A stretch of DNA of 43,974 nucleotides, taken from NCBI GenBank assembly GCA_937904325.1, contig CALGTK010000469.1, forward strand, positions 1 through 43,974, given 5' to 3'. How positions within the stretch are numbered: position 1 is the stretch's first letter; each line of letters opens with the position of its first letter. Shown here in pieces: positions 26,093 through 34,351 of this stretch. Both the position numbers and the translations under genes were made by a program. Origin of the DNA: an uncultured Planctomyces sp. Lineage in GTDB: Bacteria; Planctomycetota; Planctomycetia; Planctomycetales; Planctomycetaceae. Under the pieces are notes generated by a model, which saw nothing but the letters and a program-made list of their open reading frames with translations, searched no databases and was not told the DNA's origin.

Positions 26093-26439
26093 CGTCGTGC
26101 TCCCCTTTTCATTGTGTGATTCTTCGCGCAGGTCAGCATGCACACAAGGCGGAAATAAAGAGCGAATATAACGAGCCAATGCGTTTCAGCCGGAACGAAG
26201 AAGGGGAGTCACTTGGGAGCAACAGCGATAACATGACATACGCGGCTCACGCGATGTAGCTAACAATATGGCATGTCCATGCTTTGACTCGGCCATGGTC
26301 TCCCGCTTGTTGCCCCCCACGGTAACTCTTCGACCTGCATCTCCTGTTCCGTGATAAATCGTGGAAAATCGTTCTGCAACATGACTGGGAATCCTTCATC
26401 AAGGTAGTCAGAAACACTCGCAGGTTACCTGGTAAAACA
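26093..26439. other. Non-coding stretch upstream of the small membrane protein
   Basis: About 347 bases between the small membrane protein gene and the dehydratase stop. The promoter of the former must be within it. The minus-strand frame at 26247-26489 runs into the dehydratase gene and looks like chance. I see no repeat or RNA-like fold. Confidence 0.5.
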
Positions 26440-27420
26440 TCAGAAATTCGACATCCACGGCAGCCGATCCAGATCGACATTGCCACCACTCAGAATCACT
26501 CCGACAGCGTCCCCACTGCATTCAGAATCGAACGTGTCGCAGAGTACGGCAGCCAGAGCGACCGCGGAACTCGGCTCGACCAGCAGCTTTGCACGCTCCC
26601 AGAGCAACCGCATAGCGGAAACAATTTCGTCATCGCGCACCGTAACAATCTGCTCAACATTGTGCTGAATGATGGACCAGTTTCGCTGGCCGAGACTGGT
26701 GAGCAGGCCGTCTGCGATTGTCTTTGGGTCAGTTTGCAGAATCAACTCGCCCGCTTGAAATGACCGAGCCGCATCGTCGGCTCCAGTCGGCTCACCAGCA
26801 AAGACTCGGATCGCAGAATCAAGGCCCCTGGCAGCGATGCACGTTCCACTAAGCAACCCACCGCCTCCGACCGGCGTGATTACAGCGTCGAGTTTTGTGC
26901 CCAGTTCGGCAGCCTGCTCGAACAGTTCAAGCATTGCGGTACCCTGACCGGCGATCACGTCGTCGTTGTCGTACGGATGAATGAACGTTGCGCCGGTGCG
27001 GGCCTGCACTTCGCTCGCCGTCGATTCCCGAGCGGCCAGTGTGGGCTCACAGACGATGACTTCCGCACCATAGCCTTCAACTGCCACCTTCTTCACAGCC
27101 GGAGCGGTCGACGGCATGACGATGCAGGCTGGCACGCCTCGCATCTTCGCGGCTAAAGCCAAAGCCTGCGCGTGGTTCCCGGAACTATGAGTCACCACTC
27201 CGGCCGCGGCGGCTTTGTCAGAAAGCAGACTGACAGCGTTGAAAGCTCCGCGGAACTTGAACGCTCCCACCTTCTGAAAATTCTCGCACTTAAAAAAGAG
27301 CCTCCGCCCGGCGATTCGGTCAAGAGCCGAACACGTCATCAGTGGCGTTCGATGCGCGACTCCGAAGATCGTTTTTGCAGCCCCCAACACCTTATCGAAT
27401 GACACTTCGGCGACGTCCAT
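26440..27420 (-). CDS. PLP-dependent threonine/serine dehydratase (serine racemase-like)
   Basis: A 326-residue fold-type II pyridoxal-phosphate enzyme. The cofactor lysine is K55 in GAFKFRGA, the substrate loop is SSGNHAQ (79-85), the phosphate-binding glycine loop is VGGGGLLSG (near 182), and the C-terminal cofactor contact is SGGNVD. EPTGADDAARS resembles the metal-binding region of serine racemase. There is no C-terminal ACT regulatory domain, so it is catabolic or racemase type rather than the isoleucine-biosynthesis IlvA form. It probably deaminates threonine or serine to 2-oxobutyrate or pyruvate. It stands alone. Confidence 0.92.
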   Translation of the reverse strand: MDVAEVSFDKVLGAAKTIFGVAHRTPLMTCSALDRIAGRRLFFKCENFQKVGAFKFRGAFNAVSLLSDKAAAAGVVTHSSGNHAQALALAAKMRGVPACIVMPSTAPAVKKVAVEGYGAEVIVCEPTLAARESTASEVQARTGATFIHPYDNDDVIAGQGTAMLELFEQAAELGTKLDAVITPVGGGGLLSGTCIAARGLDSAIRVFAGEPTGADDAARSFQAGELILQTDPKTIADGLLTSLGQRNWSIIQHNVEQIVTVRDDEIVSAMRLLWERAKLLVEPSSAVALAAVLCDTFDSECSGDAVGVILSGGNVDLDRLPWMSNF

Positions 27421-27566
27421 TTCTTAATCCGTTTCCAGGCAACTAAGAACAATAGGATAATCACGGCGAAAGATAATCGACTGACGCGACCGGCCGAAGA
27501 ATCCGAAGCTGGGGCAAAAATTGCAACGGATCGGCTAACACAAGCAACCAACAGTGTAGAACACTA

Positions 27567-27608
27567 AAAGAGCCGAAGTGACTCTCGGTCAGAGAATCAA
27601 CTCGGCTC
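27567..27608 (-). terminator. Probable intrinsic terminator of the VWA gene
   Basis: GAGCCGA (27570-27576) and TCGGCTC (27602-27608) form a perfect 7-bp stem, with further pairing inside (TGACTCT with AGAG and TCA). Read on the minus strand the stem is followed by CTTTT. It begins 38 bases after the stop of the VWA protein gene at 27646. Confidence 0.65.
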
Positions 27609-27645
27609 ACACGATTTGGTTTACCGACTGCCAGAGTCAACGACG

Positions 27646-28830
27646 CTACTTCACCAGTTTCGGGCCATGATTTCCAATTCCGATCGTTCTGAAAACCTCG
27701 AGGAGATTCTCAGCATCTTCTCCACCGTCATCGACATGATGGTAATAGTTTACTCCGTCTTCATCGGTTGTCGCAGCATTGACCATCAGCGACGAATGGG
27801 CACTCGCCCCCAACGTCACAACATGAATTTTGATCCCCCTCGCCTTCGTTGTGTTTGCCCACTTCGTCACCGAAGTGCTGCTGCTGTACTTTGGATTTCC
27901 AGGATACGGGCCTGCCGGCAACGTTCCGGTCGGGCCGTCATCCGGAACGGGATACGGTTCCGGCTTATTTGTCTGCCCGTCAGTCATCAACACAATTATC
28001 TGCTCGGGCAACGGATCATCAGGCCCCAGGGGTGGACGCGGATCGGGATCAGCCAGCATCACGTCCAGTCCAGCTCGCAGGCCTCCGGCGACATTGGTTC
28101 CACTGGTGTAAAATCCGTCTTCCAGGTCATCGATGCGGTCGAGCGTGTCGGACTTGTCAAAGTCAAGATCGGTCTCCGGTCGACCAGTCTTCTGATAACG
28201 ATTTCGTGAATTGTCGTACCATGAAAACACAGCCAGACCAATCCGATCTTCCGGAAGTAATTCGTCAACCATCGCCGTGGCGGCATCTTTCGTATTTTCC
28301 ATCCGGGACTGACCATTCGACATACCCGCATCCATCGACGTCGAACAGTCGATCACGACAACAATGTCTCTCGGCACCATACTGGACAGAGTCGTCACAG
28401 CTTCCGCACTGACTGAGTATCCGTCTTCTCCGAACACGGGCCCAAAGAATGCTGAAATTCCGTTATCGACCACACTGATCCGGATTGCGTCGGCGGTGTT
28501 AAAAACCGAGCCCGCTGTGAAAACCCTGGTGTCAAGATCCCAGTTGCCATATTCGGTCGTGACAACAATATCAGAGCTAGTGGTGTCGTAGCCGTTGACA
28601 GAAAGTAGCTCCGTCACAGCCTGATGGACCGCGGCTTCGTCGTTGGCCAGCTCGTTAATTGCTGCCAGAGCTGCAGCATCAACGGCCGCTCGAAGGCGAG
28701 TTCCCGAAACCTGCATGTGGCCAAAATCAGCAGTAAAGGCCGCCATCCCAAGTACAAAGACAATTACTACCGCGGACAAAACCAGGATGGATCCACGCCG
28801 CATTTTTGAATGCTGGTTGATCAAGCTCAT
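27646..28830 (-). CDS. TadG-like protein: Flp-pilus-type anchor plus von Willebrand factor A domain
   Basis: A 394-residue protein from ATG 28830, preceded by GAGGATG; the frame extends to 28902 but without a comparable site. After a short basic head (MRRGS) comes a long hydrophobic helix (ILVLSAVVIVFVLGMAAFTAD). This is followed by the TadE/G-like sequence DAAALAAINELA, as in pilin-like proteins processed or anchored by Tad systems. The VWA domain begins IVVVIDCSTSMDAG with the metal-site DxSxS motif, then TSGTNVAGGLRAGL and VLMTDGQTN. Planctomycetes encode many of these outside complete tad operons; no other tad gene is here. Likely an envelope adhesion or assembly protein. Confidence 0.88.
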   Translation of the reverse strand: MSLINQHSKMRRGSILVLSAVVIVFVLGMAAFTADFGHMQVSGTRLRAAVDAAALAAINELANDEAAVHQAVTELLSVNGYDTTSSDIVVTTEYGNWDLDTRVFTAGSVFNTADAIRISVVDNGISAFFGPVFGEDGYSVSAEAVTTLSSMVPRDIVVVIDCSTSMDAGMSNGQSRMENTKDAATAMVDELLPEDRIGLAVFSWYDNSRNRYQKTGRPETDLDFDKSDTLDRIDDLEDGFYTSGTNVAGGLRAGLDVMLADPDPRPPLGPDDPLPEQIIVLMTDGQTNKPEPYPVPDDGPTGTLPAGPYPGNPKYSSSTSVTKWANTTKARGIKIHVVTLGASAHSSLMVNAATTDEDGVNYYHHVDDGGEDAENLLEVFRTIGIGNHGPKLVK

Positions 28831-29164
28831 TTTGCACATCCTCGTCAAAGCGATGGAACGCGAAGACACCGACTGCACGGCGGCCGGGACATAAAGCGAC
28901 ACTCCAACTGTAGGTCGACGTTCCGGACTCGACGGAGGAATTTACCTGACGGCGGCCATTCAAATCGCTCTAAGACCGAATCTTTGCTGAAAGTAGAGGA
29001 AGGATCGAACTGTCACTAAACTGATCTGCTCAGATCAGACCGCATCCCGTTGCCGAGCATGGTCATGATGCCTTGCTTCAACACTCGATGTGACCATTAC
29101 AAGCTGGACTGCATAGCAAACTGAATTCCGGTCGGGACCGCACATCAACATCAGGGTCACACGA
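28831..29164. other. Divergent promoter region, VWA gene / lipoprotein gene
   Basis: About 334 bases between the divergent starts. It contains the 18-bp palindrome at 29021-29038. No other structure seen; a longer N-terminal frame for the VWA gene (to 28902) is less likely. Confidence 0.5.
29021..29038. promoter_or_regulatory. 18-bp palindrome, possible operator
   Basis: CTGATCTG and CAGATCAG are exact inverted copies around a two-base centre. The site is 127 bases before the lipoprotein start and 191 before the VWA start, in the divergent intergenic region, so a dimeric regulator could bind it. No regulator gene is adjacent. Confidence 0.4.
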
Positions 29165-29989
29165 ATGTCCGATAAATCTTCAAACTTCTGGACTCGCGGA
29201 TTACTGGCAGTCCTCGCCGGGATAACTGGCAGTACGCTGGTCGGATGTGGTAGTCAGGCTTACGAGCAACGACTCGCCGAAACGGCAAAATACTACGCCT
29301 ACCGACAGCGGGTTGACTCTGCTCTCGAACTTCACGCGTGGCAGAAATACGGAATTCAAATGCGGCTACCAAAAGATTTCCAGGAAATTCCTGGCCCAGT
29401 CGAAGAAGACGAGCACGACGGACGCCAACCCGACTTTTTGTCACGGCCGCTGCCCGGCCTCATCGGAGCATGGCAGACTGAAGTCTATGTCGAAATCCCC
29501 GAACGGGAATCACCGTCCATGCCGGCATGGATCTTCCTCTGTACGAATCACGAGCGATTTCTGAATTTGCAGATAGATCCAACCGACACACCGGAACTTC
29601 TGCTCGAAGACTTGAGCAACGCTTTGGCAGCCGAACTTCGCTACGAACCAGACACGGCACTCAATCGTTGGACCTATGAAGAAACTCGAGCACCGGCTGG
29701 GACACCCTATGTCCCTAAAAAAACTTACGAATCGATCAAGCTCGAAGATGAGAATGAGCGGAACATCAACAAGGAACGAGTTCGTATGCAGTTCCGACTG
29801 ATCCGTTACTACGTGGATCAGATTCAGTTCTGCCTGCTGACCGTAGTACCTCACGACGAGATTCTGGATCGTCGAGACTGGCGTAAGGTCTACAACGGTA
29901 TCGATCTGATGATGGAGAATCTTGTAGTTTCTGGTGAAGTTCCTCGTAAGCAACTGTCAGGCCCAGCCACGAGCGGCGCCGGCATTTAA
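29165..29989 (+). CDS. Lipoprotein of unknown function
   Basis: A 274-residue protein with a lipoprotein signal: a basic head, a hydrophobic stretch and the lipobox TLVGC (C28). The mature protein starts GSQAYEQRLAETAKYYAYR and contains no motif that I can assign to an enzyme. It has the look of a planctomycete-specific envelope protein: AWQKYGIQMRLPKDFQEIPG, and PGLIGAWQTEV. A highly charged central segment (SIKLEDENERNINKERVRM) separates two beta-rich halves. It depends on Lgt, encoded at 41361-42449, for lipid attachment. Upstream of the EboF-like gene by 96 bases; they may be co-transcribed. Confidence 0.8.
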   Translation: MSDKSSNFWTRGLLAVLAGITGSTLVGCGSQAYEQRLAETAKYYAYRQRVDSALELHAWQKYGIQMRLPKDFQEIPGPVEEDEHDGRQPDFLSRPLPGLIGAWQTEVYVEIPERESPSMPAWIFLCTNHERFLNLQIDPTDTPELLLEDLSNALAAELRYEPDTALNRWTYEETRAPAGTPYVPKKTYESIKLEDENERNINKERVRMQFRLIRYYVDQIQFCLLTVVPHDEILDRRDWRKVYNGIDLMMENLVVSGEVPRKQLSGPATSGAGI

Positions 29990-30085
29990 ATTCTCCCACG
30001 AAGCACTTGCCCCTGAAGTCTGACGCAAATTGCGTAGGCAAATCCGTCTCTCCATCCTGCCACCTGAATTGTCACCGAGTCTCTC

Positions 30086-31474
30086 ATGACGCGTCCGCTG
30101 GTTGTGATCAATGTCGTTGGCCTGACTCACGAGATGCTCGGACCAGACACACCGAATATATCCAGACTGGCCGCTGACGGATTCTCGCGGCCGATGGGAA
30201 CGATCCTTCCCGCAGTCACATGCTCGGCACAGTCGACAATCCTGACCGGCACACTCCCACAAGAGCACGGAATTGTCGCCAACGGATGGTACTTCAGAGA
30301 CGTTTCGGAAGTTGCGTTGTGGAAGCAATCAAACCGGCTCGTCCAAGGTGAACGAGTCTACGATGCCGCTCGAAAACGAGACAAGGATTACACCGTCGCG
30401 AAGATGTTCTGGTGGTACAACATGTACGCCGAAGTCAACTGGTCGGTCACTCCCAGACCGTGCTACCCCGCCGACGGACGTAAGCTGTTCGACTCATACA
30501 GCCAGCCGGTCGGATTGAAAGATGACCTGCAGAACAAGCTCGGAATCTTTCCACTGCTGAAGTTCTGGGGCCCGGGAGCGAACATCGAAAGCTCGCGTTG
30601 GATCGCTGACGCTTCGATCGAAGTCATGCGTCAACAGACCCCTTCGCTGACTCTCGTCTACCTGCCACACCTTGACTACAACCTGCAACGACTCGGCCCA
30701 TCCGATCCAGCCATCTCCGACGACATCCGAGCCATCGATGTCGAAGCAGGAAAGCTGATCGTTGCGGCAAAAGCGAGCGGGGCGGACATCATTGTCCTTT
30801 CAGAATACGCCATCACCAACGTCGACCGACCAATCCACATTAATCGCATTCTGCGCGAACACGGTCTCGTCGACACGCGGATGGAAATCGGCGGCTGGGA
30901 AACACTCGACTTCGGTTCCTCGCGAGCGTTCGCTGTAGCGGATCACCAAGTGGCCCACATTTACATTCAACGTCCTGAAGACGTTCCGCACGTCGCCGAA
31001 ATCCTGCAACGAGTCGACGGCGTCGAACACATCCTCGACCGTGACGCTCAGAAAGAATTCGGAATCGATCACGAACGCTCCGGCGAACTGGTCGTTGCCA
31101 GCGACCGCCGATCGTGGTTCACTTACTACTTCTGGCAGGACGACGCCGTCGCGCCGGATTACGCCCGCTGCGTCGACATTCACCGCAAACCTGGTTACGA
31201 CCCAGCCGAACTGTTCGTCGATCCAACTCTGAAGTTTCCGAAACTGAAGGTCGCCCGGCAGCTTGCAAAAAAACTGCTCGGCTTCCGCTACTACATGGAC
31301 GTCATCGGCCTGGACCCAGGCATCGTGAAAGGCAGCCACGGCCGCTTGCCCGATCCCGGCACCGAAGAACGCGACGGCGCCGTCTTCATCAGCTCGTCCA
31401 GGTCGATTGAGCAGGATTCGATCGCGATGACCGACGTCAAACAGTTAATGCTGAACCTGCAGTTCAGTACCTGA
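30086..31474 (+). CDS. EboF-like alkaline-phosphatase-superfamily protein
   Basis: A 462-residue protein of the type I phosphodiesterase/nucleotide pyrophosphatase fold. The nucleophile region is present as LPAVTCSAQSTILTG, and GTLPQEHGIVANGWYFRD is highly characteristic. TPRPCYPADGRK and LVYLPHLDYNLQRLGP follow, and ADHQVAHIYI supplies a C-terminal His pair. Two places where standard members have metal ligands are different: the first Asp (DGL) is Val in INVVGLT, and the Asp-His pair is Glu-Tyr in LSEYAI. From memory this pattern is shared by the EboF subgroup of the ebo clusters. No other ebo gene is nearby. It has no signal peptide, so it acts in the cytoplasm. Confidence 0.85.
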   Translation: MTRPLVVINVVGLTHEMLGPDTPNISRLAADGFSRPMGTILPAVTCSAQSTILTGTLPQEHGIVANGWYFRDVSEVALWKQSNRLVQGERVYDAARKRDKDYTVAKMFWWYNMYAEVNWSVTPRPCYPADGRKLFDSYSQPVGLKDDLQNKLGIFPLLKFWGPGANIESSRWIADASIEVMRQQTPSLTLVYLPHLDYNLQRLGPSDPAISDDIRAIDVEAGKLIVAAKASGADIIVLSEYAITNVDRPIHINRILREHGLVDTRMEIGGWETLDFGSSRAFAVADHQVAHIYIQRPEDVPHVAEILQRVDGVEHILDRDAQKEFGIDHERSGELVVASDRRSWFTYYFWQDDAVAPDYARCVDIHRKPGYDPAELFVDPTLKFPKLKVARQLAKKLLGFRYYMDVIGLDPGIVKGSHGRLPDPGTEERDGAVFISSSRSIEQDSIAMTDVKQLMLNLQFST

Positions 31475-31609
31475 AATCAACTCCAGGTTGAGTAAACCGA
31501 AAGAAGCACGGCGCCGCTCAGGCATTCCAGAATTCAACCCAAACCAGTTTACATCGGAACAGCGTCGCTTCGCTTCCTCGGTCCGGCCTGATTACTGCAC
31601 GTTGAATCT

Positions 31610-32077
31610 TTAAACATCGACCTGAGCAGCCAGCATCTGGATATCTTCCAACGGGACGAAGTTACCATTTCCAGCGCCAGGGCAACCTGGCTGGATACTT
31701 TTCCAGTCGGCCTCACTGGTCAGATTTGATTTCCAGAAAGGCCACGTTCGACATTGCCGGGGACGAGCCGTGTATATCGTGCATTCGCGTTTTTGGGGGT
31801 CAAAGTAAACGCAATCACCGTTAGCATACTCGGTCAGTGAGACCCGACCTCTGGCCGGCCGAGTATTCATTAAACGGATTTCTCCGATCGGCTTATCCAG
31901 AAAATCGGCGATGGTCTGGATCTCGTCCTCTTCGACCCAAACGTGCCCCGGTGAACCCGTACAGCAATTTCCGCACCCGGTACATTCGAAGTTGAGTCCG
32001 TTGCGGTACCACGGTCCACCATGAACCGCGTCGCCAGACGGTATACCATCCGGATTATCGCCCGGCGTCGTGCTCAC
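31610..32077 (-). CDS. YkgJ-type cysteine-cluster protein
   Basis: A 155-residue protein with the CxxCxxCC family signature: C32-TG-C35-GN-C38-C39, then C in NGDCVYF, RECTIYTARPRQCRTWPFW and a final Cys in QPGCPG. The cysteines are thought to hold a zinc ion or iron-sulfur cluster; the function is not established. It starts with GTG 32077, which overlaps the stop of the methylene-H4MPT dehydrogenase gene as GTGA. The coupling argues for a shared transcript with the C1 genes. Confidence 0.92.
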   Translation of the reverse strand: MSTTPGDNPDGIPSGDAVHGGPWYRNGLNFECTGCGNCCTGSPGHVWVEEDEIQTIADFLDKPIGEIRLMNTRPARGRVSLTEYANGDCVYFDPQKRECTIYTARPRQCRTWPFWKSNLTSEADWKSIQPGCPGAGNGNFVPLEDIQMLAAQVDV

Positions 32078-32931
32078 TGGTTCTGCCCAATTTCAAAAAC
32101 AGCTGCCGTGTCAAGCAGTAGATCGTTTACGGTGAATAGTTTCTTAACTGCGGCTTTATGAATTTTCATTTTCGTAACGCCGACTCCGATCGCTCCGTAG
32201 CAGAACACCCCGTCCTGCTCCACAGCCTTGTCGAAGACTTCAACTCCTTCGATGCCAACTGGCGGGACAGCATTCAAATCGATCGCCACTTTCAACGAGC
32301 CGATTCGCGACCGCTGCTCAGCCGAGAGAAGCTGAATCCCTGCGGCCCCAGTCGCAATAATCACTTCAACACTATCCGCAGCCGCAGCCAATACGTCGAC
32401 TGTCCCCGTTTCGCAGGGCCAAATATTGGCACCTTCGACCTTCGACCGAACAGCCTCACACGTTGCTTCCGCTTTAGCCGCTGATCGAGTCCCGATCCGT
32501 ACCGTCGCTCCCAGGCTCGTCAGAATCTGAGCGGCCCGTTGCCCAACCGGCCCAGTTCCACCGAGCAGTAACGCGGTTGTGCGCGAAAGATCAACGTGCT
32601 TCCCCGCAGCGAGCACCGCAGCAGCGGCCGTCGTGTTCGAGCCGTTTGAATCAATCAGAATCGAAACACGGACTGGTCCGAAAAACAAAGACTGCACTTT
32701 TTCAAGGAGAGCTTCACCAGCAGCGACATTGCTGCCTCCGATGAAGATCGCCGTATTATTCAGGCCGTCTCCGCCGCGAGTAAACATCGCACCATGAACC
32801 AGCCCCGTGACATTGTCAGGAGTGACTCCACCGTAGGAGAACAACTCGTCGACATCCGAATCGACAGCGACGATCCGATCAAAAGTGCTCGGATGCGCGT
32901 CGGTGTCGAGCTGAATCAATATTTTCTTCAT
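32074..32931 (-). CDS. mtdB: NAD(P)-dependent methylene-tetrahydromethanopterin dehydrogenase
   Basis: A 285-residue cytoplasmic enzyme of the MtdA/MtdB family. The N-terminal domain has GLVHGAMFTRGG and DSNGSNTTAAAAVLAAGKH. The Rossmann domain carries the nucleotide loop LLGGTGPVGQRAAQIL and GTRSAAKAEA. The C-terminal helix KMKIHKAAVKKLF is typical. It oxidises methylene-H4MPT to methenyl-H4MPT in formaldehyde oxidation. I assign the MtdB type, rather than the tetrahydrofolate-linked MtdA, mostly because Fae and an Orf17-like gene lie next to it. Its stop overlaps the YkgJ-type gene by four bases. Confidence 0.9.
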   Translation of the reverse strand: MKKILIQLDTDAHPSTFDRIVAVDSDVDELFSYGGVTPDNVTGLVHGAMFTRGGDGLNNTAIFIGGSNVAAGEALLEKVQSLFFGPVRVSILIDSNGSNTTAAAAVLAAGKHVDLSRTTALLLGGTGPVGQRAAQILTSLGATVRIGTRSAAKAEATCEAVRSKVEGANIWPCETGTVDVLAAAADSVEVIIATGAAGIQLLSAEQRSRIGSLKVAIDLNAVPPVGIEGVEVFDKAVEQDGVFCYGAIGVGVTKMKIHKAAVKKLFTVNDLLLDTAAVFEIGQNQ

Positions 32932-33023
32932 GATGACTGAACTTGCCAGGTTAAGACCTGAAAATACTACGTCGGAGAGAATCCAACTGATGAACTCTGA
33001 GTATTGCCATGCAGACCGGATTC

Positions 33024-33521
33024 TTAGCAGGCTCTCAATCGATCTTGTAATTCCTGCCAGGCATCATCGATACGTCGTTGTTCGTTGACGTCTTCGCAGT
33101 AGCGTGGAAGGTTATCGCGGACGTGAGAAACAAGTTTCTCAACCCGATTACAAAAGTCTGCCGAAGGAAGCGGATCGGGTTCGGTGAATTGACTATTTAT
33201 ACAATGAGCAAGAATCCACATCGCTTCGACTTCAGAATCAAATTCACTTTCGGGAACGATTTGGGATTCATAGATGTAACGTTCAATGACCGGAAAGTAG
33301 TAGGAGAACGCAGCACTTCCCATAAACATGAAGTCTTCCTGATACATGTCAGGATCTTCACAGAATCTCGCAAAGGCTTCCGACAGGTCAAGGCCACCAA
33401 AATTCCCCCATGCCCAATCCGCATCCAGACAACAACCGGTTGGGTCAAAGTCATCTCGATTTGGAAGAGTTACGTCGGTTCCTGCCACTTGAACCCCTTC
33501 GGCAAGAATGTCGTCACACAA
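33024..33521 (-). CDS. Unknown protein inside the C1 cluster
   Basis: Up to 165 residues from a TTG at 33521; no ATG precedes in this frame and the first internal Met is near residue 80, so the start is uncertain. The protein is acidic, with aromatic-rich segments (FMFMGSAAFSYYFPVIERYI), an AMWILAHCINSQF stretch and a helical C-terminus (NRVEKLVSHVRDNLPRYC). No transmembrane segment or known motif is seen. It lies between fae and the mtdB-like gene on the same strand. It begins just after a strong terminator hairpin, so it may have its own promoter or rely on read-through. I cannot assign a role; an unrelated insertion in the cluster is possible. Confidence 0.65.
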   Translation of the reverse strand: MCDDILAEGVQVAGTDVTLPNRDDFDPTGCCLDADWAWGNFGGLDLSEAFARFCEDPDMYQEDFMFMGSAAFSYYFPVIERYIYESQIVPESEFDSEVEAMWILAHCINSQFTEPDPLPSADFCNRVEKLVSHVRDNLPRYCEDVNEQRRIDDAWQELQDRLRAC

Positions 33522-33525
33522 ACGA

Positions 33526-33558
33526 AGAAACCCGGCTTCATTGTGAAACCGGGTTTCT
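33526..33558 (-). terminator. Strong hairpin after fae
   Basis: AGAAACCCGG (33526-33535) and CCGGGTTTCT (33549-33558) form a perfect 10-bp stem. After one mismatch, TTCA pairs with TGAA around a three-base loop. Read on the minus strand it is followed by TCGTTTG, a modest T-rich tail. It is 24 bases downstream of the fae stop and immediately before the next gene, so it probably terminates or attenuates the fae transcript. Confidence 0.75.
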
Positions 33559-33582
33559 GCTGAGCTTATCTATCCGGACAAT

Positions 33583-34080
33583 TTAGCCAGCGTAGAATGG
33601 GTGCTTGGCTTCGTCCTTCTTGGCAACCATTTCGTCAACCGATGGCTCGTTCTTCATGGCGCGAGCGATCGAAAGCTTGGTGGCTTCCTTGTTGTATTCG
33701 TAGATTTTCTTGTCGTCTTCAGCGTCCCAGTGAATGAACACGCCGCAAACGATAACCAGGTTCTCGGCCTGATCCTTAGGGATGATTCCTTCAGCGACTG
33801 AATCAGCAACAGCGTCGGCGACCGCCTTCTGGGCTGGTCCGAACATCTGAACGGCCTGCTTGGCACCTTTGATGGTCACCTTGGTGATCATAACGGTAGC
33901 TGGCTTGACAGCCAGGTTCGGTTCAAGGACGGCCAGCAGGTTGCTGTGTCCAGCCTTTTGATCCGCCAATGAGTTGGCGAATGCGGTTCCGACAGGACCG
34001 TTCTTATCGCCGATCATCAGATCGATATGGGCAACTTCGTTTCCGTCTCCGACAAGCGCTTCACCGATACACAGCGACAT
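33583..34080 (-). CDS. fae: Formaldehyde-activating enzyme
   Basis: A 165-residue enzyme. ATG 34080 has AGGAG six bases upstream and begins the conserved sequence [20 protein letters not shown]; the longer frame to 34203 is not used. H18 is the catalytic histidine position. [20 protein letters not shown] and [18 protein letters not shown] are hallmarks, as are the [10 protein letters not shown] and [14 protein letters not shown] segments. Fae catalyses condensation of formaldehyde with H4MPT to methylene-H4MPT in the cytoplasm. The product is the substrate of the dehydrogenase at 32074-32931. Divergent from the ATP-grasp gene. Confidence 0.96.
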   Translation of the reverse strand: MSLCIGEALVGDGNEVAHIDLMIGDKNGPVGTAFANSLADQKAGHSNLLAVLEPNLAVKPATVMITKVTIKGAKQAVQMFGPAQKAVADAVADSVAEGIIPKDQAENLVIVCGVFIHWDAEDDKKIYEYNKEATKLSIARAMKNEPSVDEMVAKKDEAKHPFYAG

Positions 34081-34351
34081 ACTCTTCTCCTGTTGTCTGA
34101 CTCTGGTTCCTGTAAAGTTCTCCCGGCAATGCCTGCTGAAGCAGAACGACCGACAAGAACATGACGGCGGACATCGCCATCTGAAAGTTTGTATTGAGGA
34201 CATAGCCCTGCTGGCCGCGAGTTCCCCGCTTAATGAGCGGTATCATTGAATCTGCCCCGTTCCCTGACAAGCCTCCCGCGAGTTTCGAATTCGAAATTTA
34301 CAAAGACCGCCGTGAGTCCATTCCACCCAATCCTCCTGTCGAATCAGCCAG

